Source: Polytrichum commune (lineage: Eukaryota; Streptophyta; Polytrichopsida; Polytrichales; Polytrichaceae). From it: 64,000 nucleotides of DNA. A program made the position numbers and the translations under genes. Under the pieces are notes generated by a model, which saw only the letters and a program-made list of their open reading frames with translations, did no database searches and was not told where the DNA came from. Shown here one piece after another: positions 24,401 through 38,024 of this stretch. Numbering within the stretch: the stretch's first letter is position 1; every line of letters begins with the position of its first letter. Where the stretch lies: positions 15,436,001-15,500,000 of the forward strand of contig OX485809.1 in the NCBI GenBank assembly GCA_950295325.1, in the 5' to 3' direction.

Positions 24401-27400
24401 ATTGTAAAGTGGAAAGCATTAGTTCATCTTATTGCCAATGACATTATAACAAATACAATACAGTTGATCATGATGTAGGACTGTAAGAGGGCATACCTGT
24501 CCAGCGAAACCGGCTGAGATCCAGGAAAGCGTAGATTATTCATCCCATACCCTTGCTGATGAGGCTGCCCAAGCCCATGAAACATAGGCAGGTGTCAGCG
24601 CAAGGACTATCAAAGGAGAATGTTGACGAGACAAGCAGCACCGACCCCTGGTAACGGATGCTGCTCTGGCCTGTCCAATACATGCAATGTTCATGCATGA
24701 GCAACCACTAACAACTCCCCAATGCCTGTGCAAGAATCTTCACTCACTGCTTGAGTCCACCTTTCTTTCCATTCAAGTGAATGAAGAGCAAGGGGATAAA
24801 AAGCAGCCAGGTCCTGGAAACTCCTAGCTAGTCAAAGTGCATTATGTGCTCTCCAGCACACAGATATGCATTGGAGTTATACTGTTCACATATCTAAGCG
24901 TTGAGCTTATTACAAGCTCCTTGACCCAAGACTCTAAGAGCAGAGTATTGGAACTCACCATGCCAATAGCATAGTAGCACACTTTCTGCATTTCTCGCTG
25001 TTGTTCATCTGGTATGGGGTCCCCCAATACATCATCATTGGTCATCGCAGCCTTTGGATCTTCTTCCTGCTCATACAGCCATTCCATGAGCACACTTGCA
25101 ATTATAAACAGCCTTACAAAGTAATGCAAAATACATCACAAAATCAGGAGCTGAATGAAAGCTTTCATACAGAAGACTTGGTATATGGGTAAATGCAGCA
25201 GTTTATGTGAGGTACAGAACAATTCTTGCACTTTCCAATATTGGACAAAACCACAGAATGTAGCCAGTCCCATGCACAAGTCTGGCACCTTCACCTTCAT
25301 TGTGGATACAAACAGCATCAGCCATGCAGACAACAAAAAGAAGAAAATCTCTCACCTGCAACGCAGCCATAAAATCATCTTCATCATCCTCGTCTTGGTC
25401 AGTTGTGGCAATACCATTGAGATCAGGAGTTTCAGGTCTTTTCCACTCAGGAGTTGACGGATAAACAATTGCCGCTGGCCTTGGCTCGTGGTAGAAAGTG
25501 AACAGATCATCAATGTAGTGTTGCTTGTAAATGCCTGGAGGTCTTGCTTTGGCAAACATTCGTACAGCCTGTACCAGCCAATCCCAAAACCACACCAGTG
25601 ACTAAAAGGTCCTTGAAGCTGGAAATCACATGCTGCCAAATAAATGGCAAAAGAGTTTTTTGTTCAAAGTCGATCATGTTCTTTGTGGATAATGCAGCTT
25701 TGCATTGAACTATATCAAACATCCAATCTCAGTCCTGACTTGTTCAGGAATATAGAAAATTTGCAACCAGAGAAAACTCTCAGTTCCTATATCTTGAACC
25801 TGTAGTGTGGGGATAAAATAGACCTGTTCAACACTGTTCATTTGGGTCCGCATCAGGTAATGGATAATCATGAAGCCTGTACGATTGTGTCCATGAGTAC
25901 AGTGCACCAGTATATACTTATTCGCAGCTTCTCCAGGCTTCAGTTTAGAGAAAAATCGCATGACCTACATAGATCCCACATAACGTATTCACAAAATTAC
26001 ACATAGTTGAAGGGAACCAAATGGTAAAAATGTAAGATATGGAATAACTGCCTCAACACACAAATGACTACATAAGGTGCCACAAACCAGACAGAATAAT
26101 ACGAGGCACTTTTCTAGTGTCACAAAACAAAGAAGTACCTCAAAGACAAAGGTGTTCACTGATTCAGGATCTGGAACTTCATTTCGACCCCGACAAGGCA
26201 CCTGTAATAGCACACGGCTTAGCACAAGCCTTCAAAGTTCAACATGATTCCTAGTCTTGTCCTGGGAACAGAAGACTTGTGAACTACAAGGAGTAGCATG
26301 AATCACCTTCACATATTTCACTCCTGCATTGGTCCACTCAGATGGGTTATAGTATCGGGAAGTGTTGGTCAAGTCAATAACCAGTGCAATCTGTCACCCA
26401 GCAACCCCAAAAAGAGGGTAGAGTTTAGATGACTACACCACTAACAAGACAGTAAAATCCATTGTCCTCCACATTCATCAGTTACGCAACCTCGTCATGT
26501 GCTGGCCCTGTGACCAAACCACCTCTAAAACTCACAACCAAATTCACCCTTTAATCTGTTTGCTGACTTCAAAACTCTACAAACCGAAAGAAGAGAACAA
26601 TCTGTCAGGAAAAATGGCAATCCATCCAATTACAGCAAACTGACCTTGCGACCCACAGCTTGTTGGTGCCGTACTACATGTGCTCGCGAATATCTCTTGC
26701 CTGCATCTATGAGCTCATTGAATGTTTCACCTAGCGGCACTTTAGATGGTATCAAATTTGCAACAGGCTCCCCCATTCCGGGACAATCCATCCAACCTGG
26801 AAAACAATAAAAGTAGCTGAACAACGTCAGGTACTACTCCTGGATAAAGAACCATGATAAGTCGGGTGTCACTTTTGAAATTGAGAACCTCTATGCCATG
26901 ACAGCATATCCCCTAAGAATCAAGTCTTAGTTTCAACTAGCATATAATGCTGAAGACCTTTCAGGTGTTATGATTGTTTATTGCCATACACTAGATGTAG
27001 ATGTAAATGCTATGGATGACACTCAACCTATGACTAGCCTACGAATTACCTTCAGGAAGAGGACCCACATTCCGAAGCCTATCAGCAGCTTTGGAAGGAG
27101 CTGGTGTAGAAGAATTTGAGTGCTTAGAGGCTTTCCCATCTCTTTCAGCTTCCTCTTCCCGCTGGCGTTTCATTCTCAACTTCCTCTCTTCTCGCTCCTG
27201 TATTCAATCAAGTTCAGCAATTGATACCTATTTGAGTAATAAGTTCAGAGAGCTGAAAATGCAACCCCTTCAGGACAATCGTGCAGGGTTTAGGATTCAA
27301 TCTGTACAATCGTCACAGTTGATGTAACTAGGTCACGCAAAGGGACAGCAAATTAGGAGCAAGGAGTTCATTGTGGCTAGTCTGCATCTCCACGACATGG

Positions 27401-27769
27401 AATTTTCCAGTAGTTACCCTGAGCTCCAGAAAGGCTACATCTAAAAGCCAATATGAAGACGAAAAGAATCATAACTATAGAGCCAAGTCCCTGAAACTAT
27501 GAAATGATCGTAATGGAAGTCCATTATTCGTTCATCGGAAACTGGTGATAATTTGTCATAAATAGGTGGCCTTCAGCAACTCCTTATTCCCATCGATTCC
27601 TCAGTCCCTGCTAAAGATTCACGGGCACTGAAAATATGTTTCTCTGAATGAGGTAACAATAGAGGTCAGTAGGAATTACTCGACGCATAGCCTCCACAGC
27701 AGTTTCAACTTTCTCCTCCTCTTCCTCGTCGGTCGACGGTGCCACGTTCAGATCCATCGGACCGTCCAT
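21456..27769 (-). CDS. Bifunctional mRNA capping enzyme (triphosphatase-guanylyltransferase), 17 exons
   Basis: This nuclear enzyme removes the 5' gamma-phosphate of pre-mRNA and adds GMP. Exons are 27769-27680, 27197-27050, 26796-26645, 26390-26307, 26201-26139, 25964-25824, 25568-25356, 25066-24959, 24564-24497, 24096-23946, 23786-23637, 23509-23399, 23029-22931, 22792-22703, 22271-22184, 22048-21918 and 21584-21456. The frame closes at 671 aa, about the size of plant homologues. An acidic, Lys/Arg-rich N-terminus precedes a cysteine-phosphatase-type triphosphatase with HCTHGHNRTG (Cys201, Arg207). The nucleotidyltransferase has WKADGTRY (Lys372 is the GMP-accepting residue), LDGEMV, SDGLIFQ, LLKWKYAHMNSVDF and the C-terminal WTFMRIRPDKETPNA. 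Intron 15 has a GC donor (CCAG|GCAAGT); the rest are GT-AG. The exon 11 acceptor could be 23786 or, six bases later, 23780. Confidence 0.95.
22182..22183 (-). promoter_or_regulatory. Non-canonical GC splice donor, capping enzyme intron 15
   Basis: Exon 15 must end at 22184 to keep the frame FP|EGTDVAEM across the intron. The intron begins GCAAGT, the usual context of GC-AG introns, and ends with a normal TTGCAG. Confidence 0.75.
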
Positions 27770-29535
27770 GCAAAGAAGACACCAGAAAAAATAGCAGCTG
27801 CTCCTATACCCTTACGTCAATTCTGCTCTTCAAAATTCCAAGAATTCAAAAATAAAGGCAGCTGTAGCACACCAAGCTGCCTAATCCTCCTCTAATATTT
27901 TACACGCGTCCAAACCACTTTAACTTCCTCCCTCGACGTCCACAACCACTATCCACCCTTCCCTTCCGCAAGGCAACCCACCACACCTCCCGATCACGAA
28001 CACGCCCGGAACCCTAAGCTCCGAACTCCAACTTCTCACATCCTGCTCTACACCCCAAACTCGTCTCTCCACACGCAAGCATGAAGCGGACGCCCTAGTA
28101 AAAGTGGTTGCCCTTCGCCCCAGAGGTGTATGCTTTTCATATGCTTTTGGCCGTGGGCCTGCGGTGGGGTCCACTGGCGTGGCTGATCATATGCAAAGGT
28201 CATTTGCCAGCTACATCAGGCAGACCTGGTTTCATATTGGGAAACTTCGAGAGCAGAACCTATCATACTCTCTCGTTCGGAACTGTGGACAAACATCATC
28301 AAACCACAGGACTGTCAGAAACACTTTAGTGCAGAACATTTACTTAAGCAGATGAAAAAAAAAAAAAAAAAAATCAGATTTTGTGTGGTTCTAAAATTTG
28401 AGACTCAGCACATGAACACTAATCATAATATAGTCACATGAATACAAGCAACTTACAACCTACCTATTCGTTAAAGTGATTTGACAGACACCTTGAAAAC
28501 ACGTGATTAGGCTCAGTGTCCACAAAGTAGAAGGAATTGCAAACATGCGGATAAGCTCATCAAACTGAAAGTCTGTGTACGGGTGGAGGCAAAAACACCT
28601 CACACACACCACACTGAAGTTATCTTACCCTAATAAAGGTCTAACCACACCAAGTGATATCTTACCACTTTACTTAACATCAAGTGACACATCATATGCC
28701 ACATAAGATTTGATGGTGGAAACTCCATCATTAAGTGTGGACGAGTTGTATATATGTTTGTTTTTTGTTTTCTAACATTATGCTACAAGTGATGTGACCA
28801 GACCCTAACACCACATCATCGGTATAACAGGTTCTCAAAACTCATACATCCAGATGACATCCTACATGACATAGGCCAGCTAGGCGACACCATCTCAAGA
28901 ATGCCAGACACATGTGGGCCTCAATAGTGCATCCGCATGCCATATGCAGCAACTCAAAGCACTACATACGTCTCGGCCAGAGACAAAATCATGGCTACAG
29001 AGCGCAAAGCCGGATGTAATAGGCAAGTTTTCTCACTTATCACATGAATGGACATCCCAGATTGCAACCAGGATGCGTACGAGATGGACACAAGCCGCCG
29101 CAACGAAACCCTCGTTTGCGGTAACAAGCCTTGCCCTAATTGCAAGGGAGCACCAAATTCGTAGACACAGGGCTTGAAATGACGAGGAAGAAGAGGGGCG
29201 ACTCGGAGAGATGAGTGGAGTGAGGCGGAGGCACCATCGTACCGATGATCCGGGGGGGACAGGAGAGCGACCCGCCCGCACGGCAGCAGCGAAGCGGAAG
29301 AAGAGTTTGCCCTGCGCCAAGGGTAGAACGCCTTTCAGCTCCGTAAACAGGGTTTCGGACTTGGACCTTACGTCTCTCCATACAATACCGCTCGTTTTTC
29401 CCCAATGTTATATAATATCGTGCCCTTAGGTGCCATAATTCCTTCACAAGAGTGCCGGTGCAATTCCAATGTGCAGAATCCATTGGTCCAGTCCACAATG
29501 CAATTTGAATTGGGCAGCAAAAACTTGCTAGGAGG

Positions 29536-29588
29536 ATTTTTTTATTCTTTTATTCTTTTATTCTTTTATTTATATTTATATTTATATA
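29536..29588. repeat. TTTTATTC/TTTATA low-complexity tract
   Basis: Three TTTTATTC-like units run into TTTATA repeats. It is a simple AT-rich microsatellite with no sign of function. Confidence 0.85.
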
Positions 29589-30609
29589 TGAGAGGATTTT
29601 ATGCAATAAAATGCCTCTTGTGGAGGGTTTTCATGCATGTAAGGTCATTGAGGTTTCAAGCTTCCTCTCTCATAGCCCACCCGCACTTACTAGTACCCCT
29701 GCTGGTAGGAATCATTCATTGGTGGCCCGCACCAGTGAGTGTGGGTGGGCTATCAGTCTCAATGCCCTTACACGTATGAGAGCCCTTCATTTGAGGCATT
29801 CTATTCTACACATAGTCTACATGATGCGCATACTCTTATCTTGGGATAAATTATGCTAGGTAATGGCCATTAGGTGGAATTGGTTCACTATCACTTGCAG
29901 CTTCAATTGGCTCACTCAATGCCCATAACCTAAGACATGTGTGTACGGTCTTTTAGCTTTGTAAAGAGGATTTTGGTAATTGGACTTTACACCTCCCCCC
30001 TCCCCTGGGTAACTTCCATTGAGCTACAGCAGTGCCACACCTAAAGTTGCTTAGGGTGAACCACACATTCATGCACATCCATCTCACTCAAAAAAATGCC
30101 ATATGGTTGACCAAATTGCATAACATTTACTAAGACCATGCAATCTAATCTCTTATCACTAGAAGGTGCATGGTTCAAGGAAGGTAGTAATTGGGAAGGT
30201 ATTAACCACGTTTTGACAAGGACTTGGTTGGTCGTGGAGCATATAAAGAAAACATCGTGTCAAGAAGAAGGATAATGTGGATATGGACGTAATTGCTATT
30301 TGACACGTGGTGAGAGTTGAGCGGTGTACCGGGAAGGGAGGAGGCATGCTCTTCGATTCACACTTAGACCTGACCAAGACTAACCAAATATTTGGATCCC
30401 ATCACATTATTTTAGAATCTTAGTCATGGCCCATAAAACACCATGAAGGCGTTGAGTAATACTACGTGTCTAAACGATGTGCATAATCTATTTCTTATGG
30501 AATTGTGTTAGATAGTGGCCATTGTATGGAACCAATGCACAGTCACCCGTAGCTCGGTTGGGTCCATCCAATGACCATAACCTAGTACATAAGTTGTCAT
30601 TTTGTTTGT

Positions 30610-31575
30610 TGTTTTTGTTATTTATTGGCTATTGTCATTTAATGTTAACATTGATATTTATGTTGAATTAGACGACATCACTTTGAGGCTCCAACATCTT
30701 TATGATGTGAATCTAATTCCCCATGATGTGTTCTATAGAATCCACTCAAGTGTGTGGGATTAATCCCATTGAGATCATTGTTTTAGAACTTGCCCCATAA
30801 ATAATTATAAAGCAAATAACAATAGTTGATGAGAGTAAGGGACAATGAGGGGTACAAAAGCTTTGGACAAGTGCTAGGAGACACATGGGTGGATTTCATA
30901 ATGATACCTCACATCCTCCATAAGGTGGCGTGCTCGTTCCTACATATTTTAAAGTGTCTCCTTTATGTTTATTTTCATAAACTTAGTGATGACAATAGTT
31001 TTTTGAAGGGATGATGTCACTTTGAAGCTCCAAACACCTTTATGGTTTGGGTCTATTCCCCCACTACGTGTTGTGTGAAATCCACTCAAATACGTGGGTT
31101 TTGTATCCCTTGAGGTCATTGCTTTGGGAAGCCTCATAAATATTTGGAAAATAAATAACAACAACCAATGAGAACAAGGGGCACTAAGGGTTATGGAAGC
31201 TATAAACAAAGGCTATGACACATATGGCAAATTCTAAATTGGCACCTCACATCCCTTGTAAGGTGTCATGCTCAATAATACATGTTCATGATTTTTCCTC
31301 CTTTATTGTCTGATGTCATTTAATGGCAACAAAAGTTAGTACAAAATAGATAAAACTTTTTTGGGTCTCCCAACATCCTCTCCGTCCAATTCCTCACTCT
31401 GACCTTGACCGAGTTAAGTGAATTCCGCTCAGAGATATGGGCATTTTTCCATTTAGGGTCCATTATGGGGAACATCATAAATATTTTGAAATTAGATAGC
31501 AACAATCAATAAAAGCATGGTGCAACCAAGGTATGGAAGCTAAGGACAAGGCTAGTGTTATTGAGATACGGACCT
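30610..31575. repeat. Diverged tandem array, about 345 bp period, 3 copies
   Basis: Each unit contains ATC/GTCACTTTGA(A/G)GCTCCAA, then GAAATCCACTCAA-like, CATAAATA, CAATGAGA, GGAAGCT-like and a CACCTCACATCC...AAGGTG block. Copies begin near 30666, 31011 and 31352. The third is shorter and more diverged. It is non-coding. Confidence 0.75.
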
Positions 31576-33065
31576 ATTAGGTCATGTTGTAAGCCAACTT
31601 TTTAGCTATAATTGCCCAACTAGAGCATGCAATTTTCAAATTTGTTAACCTTTCATCCAATAACTAATAGGTGGTTTGTCATCGAAAGTGAGATATGAAA
31701 GCTCTAGTCACTCAAAAAACATTGCCAACCTCATCCATTATATCTTTCTCGTTGGTTTTACAAGAGGGAGGTCACCTAAGAAGAAGATAGGTTATTTTTC
31801 ATCAAGTATAAATATGGCATAGATTCAATGTTGTAGCAATAGACTTTCTAAACATCGATACTTAGTGATTGAGGTCAGGAGTGTAGTTAACATGCTAAAT
31901 CTCAAGTACTTGAGACCCAATGTGGGTAATCAATTGTGAATTTCAATGTGCATCAATTGACAAGAAAAAATGCCTCCTCTAGGAAAGTCCACTTGTAGTT
32001 GCAACATGTTTTGGAGTCCACCTCCAACAACCCCCTTTAGGGAACCACAATTACATTTGATTGTTCTTTCTACCATAATTTTATGATTTATGATTTTGTG
32101 GTTGCATATGTTGCCCTTCAAGGCCCACCTGCAATCACAACATGCTCACTCACAATCAAGGGAGTACATTTAATATGAATTGGATGGGTTATTATGGGAA
32201 CTAACAATGATAGGTGCATCTTCGGCAATAGGGAGCATGACACAATGATTTGGAATTTGTTTGTCTTTTAGAATTGCATTGCTGATTGATTTCTCTTGTT
32301 TCATGTTATGGACAAATCCATGTTGTGTCCTCATTGCTAAGTACTAATTAATGGGACAAAATTTCCTCCGTGAGCTCATAGATACCCAATCAAGGCATAA
32401 TCCATGAGCCCTCCACTTCGAAGGCAATTTAAAGGCAATCGTTCAAAATTGCCTTCAAATTGGAATGATAGTTTTTTGAAGTTGCAGTGATATCTTGGGT
32501 AGCGTAGGGTAGGTTACGACGTCCAACAATCCACATGTGTGTCTTGTCACACCACTATTTCTTGAAGTAATCCCGTAAATTGGGAACAATGGGGAAATTC
32601 TTCATGAGCACTTGCAACTACTCCATTGCCCAAGATCTCATATGTTCATCATGGGGGCAATTAATATCGTACATGATGCTACCTAATGCCTTCATAACTC
32701 TTGCACAAACAAACAAATTATTAATTTAATCTCTGCCACAACTTGCTTGAGCCACGCATAGCAAACATGCCAAAGGCACAACAAGACTTTCACTCCAAGC
32801 CACACAACTTGCAATCCTACAATCTCCACTTGAGCACAATCTTGTGAAAAATGCATTGGGCCGCCATTCTATTTGAATTTTGGTTAGTTTTGTGGAAAGA
32901 GCCTTCATCCATGGCTCAAGATTTGGTTGCCTAGAATAGAACGAGATGTGATTATGTAGGCCACTAGGACTCCATTCATCCAATCTTCAAACACCATCAA
33001 GGTGTACATTGAAAACTACATGTACCAGAATCCCAACTTGTCAATGTGTGTTTGTGTGTATACAT

Positions 33066-33395
33066 ATAGATGTCATGTAAGACGATTTGGGCAATGGAAC
33101 ATGTGCCGTAATGTCAAAATGTAGGATTGAAATTATAGGAAGATTCAATGCATGTTACATGACGCAAAGCTAAAGATGGTACACTTACATTATATAGCTA
33201 CGAGGATTAAACACGTTACAAAATGTCAAAGACATGTGGTTAGATGTTTTGGGCAATGGAACATGTGTTGTAACGTCAAACTCCAAGACTGAAATTGCGA
33301 GAAGATTCAATGCATGTTACATAACACAACATTGAAGATGGTATGTATTACACAACACTAATATGAAGATGTAACATATTACATTATATATATAG
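33066..33395. repeat. Tandem duplication, about 162 bp period
   Basis: Copies share GGGCAATGGAACATGTG (33089 and 33251) and AGATTCAATGCATGTTACAT. A degraded third copy may follow at 33440-33500 (ACACATGTGCAATC...AGATTGAAA). Confidence 0.8.
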
Positions 33396-34583
33396 TGGCA
33401 ATTTGCACTTGCACCACTTGATTGGATTATGCAACAAACCAAGTGAATATCATTTGACACATGTGCAATCATAAGATTGAAAGTCATAAGAAGATAATAG
33501 ACATATGAATGACTCAACAAACATATTCTTAAGTATCCAATTTTTTTTTTCGAGACTCATCAACATAACTCATCACGACCCTAATGAAAGGCTTACATGT
33601 GAATCAATTTGGATAATTAAATTGATGAGGCCCACTCTCCATCACTCTTCGCATTGGCTCACTCTCCTTCCTCCAACATTGTCACTTAGAGTAGTGGTCG
33701 TCATTCACATTATTAAAGTATATGTTCCATGGATTTTGGTGTAGATAGCAGTTTTATAATATAAATAAAAAAGGGAGGGAGTAAATATTTTATAGCATAG
33801 TAACATATAATACTTACTAGTTATAACATAGTATTAAAATTGCAACACTTATGGTGAAATAGCACTTAAAGAGGTAAGACTTTAAGAGGGTAGATTGTAC
33901 CCAAAATAAAAAATAAAAAATAAAAATCTCTACACATGACAAAGTAGGCATGGTTTCAAGGACAATATAAATCCTTCCTATTCCTTTGCTACGATTGTTT
34001 GGCTAGGGTGTCGAATATATGACATTTGGTGAGGGTAGTTAGAGCCATGTTAGTGTGTAATTAGCTCATTAAGGGTTAGGTTTCAAGGCACATGATGCAA
34101 TGAACAAGGAGAACTAAGAACTAGTTACAAATGAACCGGTTGAGATTTAAGTTATCACCAGTTCAAATCCAAGACTTAAGGATTGTTACTGATCAATTTA
34201 AAGAGTTTTTACATGATGTTCCTTAATCTAATGAAAAAAACCAAAAGATGTCAACATGTATTAGTATATATTGGAAACATTAGAATCTCAACCAATTATG
34301 CCCCAAAATCTCCCTTGGACACTAACACGATGAGTGTGTAAAGATAAACTTAGAAGTAATAAGTAGAAAATAGTTGGTTATGATAGGAGTTGTTCAATTC
34401 TAAAATGAGACCTTCTGAAATCTATCATAACACACTCTAGCACAATACTTATAAAAAAATCATAATTAATCCATAATTCATAAATCTAATTCAAAAAAAT
34501 TACAAAAAAAAATTGTTCACTTCTTCTACACAAAAGTCATGCCAAATGCCAATACACAAATGGAAAAAATTGCTCAAAATGTA

Positions 34584-34801
34584 CACTAAATATTGTATTT
34601 AGTGTCACTTACTCTTTGGAGTTACACAATGCTCCATCTTTGTATTTTTGATGTATTTCTATATCAAGTAAAGTTGTTATTGTTCTATAATGTCCCAACA
34701 ACCAGTTCAACCTTTGTTGCCAAAATACAAGACATACAATAAATAGATATACCATTGCATATTTCCAAATAGTAAGTGGCACTAAAATACAATATTTAGT
34801 G
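34584..34801. mobile_element. 218-bp MITE with CACTAAATATTG ends, TA-flanked
   Basis: The inverted ends start CACTAAATATTG and continue to match through ...GTG(T/C)CACTTACT, about 36 bases. TA lies on each side (34582-34583, 34802-34803). It has the same ends as the larger element at 18191-19703 and no coding capacity. Confidence 0.7.
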
Positions 34802-34827
34802 TAGTCCTCTATAAATGGGCCGGGTTA

Positions 34828-35319
34828 GGGTCACTTCACACATGAGACTGAGAGTGTGTGACCATTACAATTCAAGCACTCTCATCGGTGGAAAAGGTGG
34901 ATCATGTCCAAGCTCGCTTCACACTACGCTTGAGGGACCAACAGAGTATGTGAATGCAAGATGGAAGTAAAGTTTAAATGGATTCCTACATGGCACTGAA
35001 TAAATCATGTTTCATGGTCACTTGGACTATTCTCAAAAACCACCTCTTGGAGGTAGACCTAACACAAAACCATGAGACCATGGCACTCTGAATGCTCACA
35101 ACCGTTGGTTTATTCTATTTTATCATGCGTGAGGACCCGCATGAATAGAAATTCATTGAAATAGCATTTGGTTGAGGGCTTGGTCACATATGGCTTCACA
35201 CTACACTTGAGGATTTGTGATCACACTACATGATTTTCAGGGTGTCTTGGGACGGCCTTTGGACACTTTCTTTTGGGCCCTCATAATTTCATGGTCACGG
35301 CTCGTGCGTGAAGTGGCCC
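34828..35319. mobile_element. PIF/Harbinger-like MITE A (492 bp), TTA-flanked
   Basis: It starts GGGTCACTTCACACATGAG and ends with the inverted GTGCGTGAAGTGGCCC, with TTA at 34825-34827 and 35320-35322. The interior has repeated ACTTCACAC motifs. It shares its right-hand TTA with the neighbouring element B. Confidence 0.65.
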
Positions 35320-35322
35320 TTA

Positions 35323-36149
35323 GGGCCACTTCACACACTAGCCAAGAGCCATGACCTTGTAATGGTGAGGACCCTTGACTCTCATCCAAAGGCCGTACCA
35401 TGGGTGTTGGGAAAGCCGTTTTATGTAGTTACGGGCCCTCAAGCATAGTGTGAAGTGAGAATGGACATGTTGCGGGACCATTGCATATTCTGTTGGCGGA
35501 AAAAGAGGGAGGATTTGGTTTAATATAATATGTCTCAAACTCTATTAATTTAAGAGAATTATTTGGTGGTGTTTGTTTGTCTTGGAATCTATCTTGGAAA
35601 CTGTTATGGAATCCGCCCTATAATTGGCCATGAAATTTGTCATGCTGGGATTCAAAAAATAAAATAAAATCATAATCTACCGGAATTTGCGTCAGGAGGT
35701 GGACCTGACACAAATTCTGGTAGACCATGCACCCTTATCCACAACTTGCCATGTAGGACTCCATGTAGACTTTTCATCCACGAACTTTTCTTTGGGCCTT
35801 TAGACCTTCACCTCCTAGTGTGAAGTGAACTTGGATGGTGTCCGCCTTTTCAACCAACGAGAACTCTTACAATACCATGGTCATGGGCCTTCAACCTTGT
35901 GTGTTAACTAGCCCTTGGGCCTACCTCCAAGAGATGGTTTTTGAAAGTAGTCCAAGTGAGCATGAAACATTATCCATTCGATGCCATATAGGAGTCCATG
36001 TAGACTTTACATCCATCTTGCATTCATATACTCCGTTGGTCCCTCAAGTGTAGTGTGAAACGAACTTGGACCGGCTCCGCCTTGCCCACCAATGAGAGTG
36101 CTTGAAGTGAAATGGTCACGGGCTCTCAGTCTCGTGTGTGAAGTAGCCC
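35323..36149. mobile_element. PIF/Harbinger-like MITE B (827 bp), TTA-flanked, inverted relative of A
   Basis: It starts GGGCCACTTCACACACTAG and ends GTGTGTGAAGTAGCCC, with TTA at 35320-35322 and 36150-36152. Its right 250 bases (about 35905-36149) are an inverted copy of the left arm of element A (34828-35065), so A plus B forms one long foldback about 1.3 kb across. Confidence 0.65.
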
Positions 36150-36827
36150 TTACCTTACCTTTGGTGGTGTTCACTAAAAGTATCTGCGCACAAGGTACCT
36201 TTCCAATACACTTCTCCATGAGGGCAGGGAGAAGTTTGTATACTAGAGAATGCATTTATGAACAAATATCTTTGTGGTGGTCCCCCAGCTACCGTCCAAA
36301 TGTATTGGTTGCTTTTTGGCCACATGGCAACCAACTAGACACCGAGGATAACTTCTTAGCCATAAATATTTGATTTTAAGTTGACGCCGGAATGACTCAC
36401 ATACCTACGAGGAAGGGCTTGTTACCCGAAATCCATTAACACCCATTGCAAGCATATGAGTTTTAGGCAATCGGCCTACATGCTAGAAACTTGTCCTATG
36501 TAACTGGAAAATATGTAAATTTAGCACAATGAAAGATTTGAGTTGTCCTTTCATCGATGTGGGATGATTGCATAGGACACGCATGTTAATAGTGATTGTT
36601 TATGATCCATTTTTTTTTCTTGATAATGAAAAATTGTCATAAGTAAAATAAAATAAAATCACAACAAGGGTGATCTCCAACTTGTAAGTGATACTACATA
36701 CCGTAAATGGTGTAGTGTGTTTGCAGTGGCTTGATCAGTTGAGGTTGCTTGATTCCGAATGAAACAAGGACCACTATATTCACACCAAGTTATATGCACA
36801 TCATATTGTAAAGTTTCAAGATTCGAA

Positions 36828-36846
36828 GAGAGAGAGAGAGAGAGAG
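36828..36846. repeat. (AG)n microsatellite
   Basis: A short uninterrupted AG dinucleotide run in intergenic DNA. Confidence 0.85.
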
Positions 36847-37489
36847 ATTCATCGTCAAGGTTATCATAAATATTGTGGATCACACTTATGACTATGGATC
36901 TATACTAAAAACATCCGGGATAATGTTGTGGGTGCACTTTATTTACCAACCTACACTATATAGCAATGGAGGTCCAAGAAACAAATGGTGACATATTTTT
37001 CAAGTCTTGCTTGTTATACACAAACATATAGTCTATGTTGTAGAGCTTATTGTGCTTTTTTTTAAAGACATTAGGATCACCTCCTACTCTTAGCCATTTC
37101 ACCACAATGGCCATTCCTATATCAATTGCATGTACCCTCAAAAACACATGCATGTCTTTTTTCTTTTCTTTTCTTTTTTGGGGGAGGGGTAGTTGATTTT
37201 TAGACTTAGGAAGTGTTTAGACTTATGTTGTTTGGATTCATATTCTTGATTGATTTCAATCAATTTGGTCTTGTCTACAGCTAGAAGTGATTGTATATGA
37301 ACATATTGAGTGGTTGAAGATCCAAGTGCAACTAGCAATGCATGTTATTTTCATACGTTATGGTGCCACACTAGGGATGTGCAGGGTGAGGCACACTATA
37401 CATATGCTCACATTATTACCACAATCATTGTAGTCTAGTTCTAGATGTAAATCCATAACGAACATTACGAGACTTGGAGGAACCTTCAA

Positions 37490-37640
37490 GGATACAAACC
37501 TGCACCTTATCCTCCCCAAGGGTGAGCCCATATGTTTATACACAACTGGTTGAAAATATCCAGTTCACATTGATACTCCCACTATGATTGGGTGGACTGG
37601 CCATGCACAAGATATGCAGTGCTAGTAAGGTCATTCATTT
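37490..37640 (+). repeat. Dispersed repeat family 'GGTTGAAAATATCC', copy 1
   Basis: It contains CTGCACCTTATCCTCCCCAA, GGTTGAAAATATCC and ATGATTGGGTGGAC. Related copies lie at 38025-38200 (minus), 52000-52240, 52320-52545 and, weakly, 53000-53150. Confidence 0.7.
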
Positions 37641-38024
37641 GAACGCTATTTCGTCCTTCCTTTATTTGACCTTGGACTTCCCACGGAACATGGGTTAATG
37701 CCTTGAATTTAAGCCACCTACTACATGGCTAATTTTTAAAATTTGTTTATTTTGTGTGGAAATGGATGGTGGTTGGATGCATGGGCATTGACACATTTTG
37801 TTTGCAACATGGGATGGACAATGGGCTTCAAATACAACATGTTCAGTACATGATGCAAAATGGCCTAAGAAATAAATTCACATGCGTGGGCGTGACATGG
37901 GTCCTTATATCAACAATAAGGGTGCCTCAGAGGCAAACCCTTAACATGGATCCTTTGGGAACTCCGAGGTTAAGCTACTTAAGAGACCGGAATAATATTC
38001 GGATGGTCGACCTTCTTAGTACTT

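Noticed and set aside
32726-32983. Minus-strand frame as a transposase relic
   Set aside because: No catalytic or dimerisation motif could be recognised.
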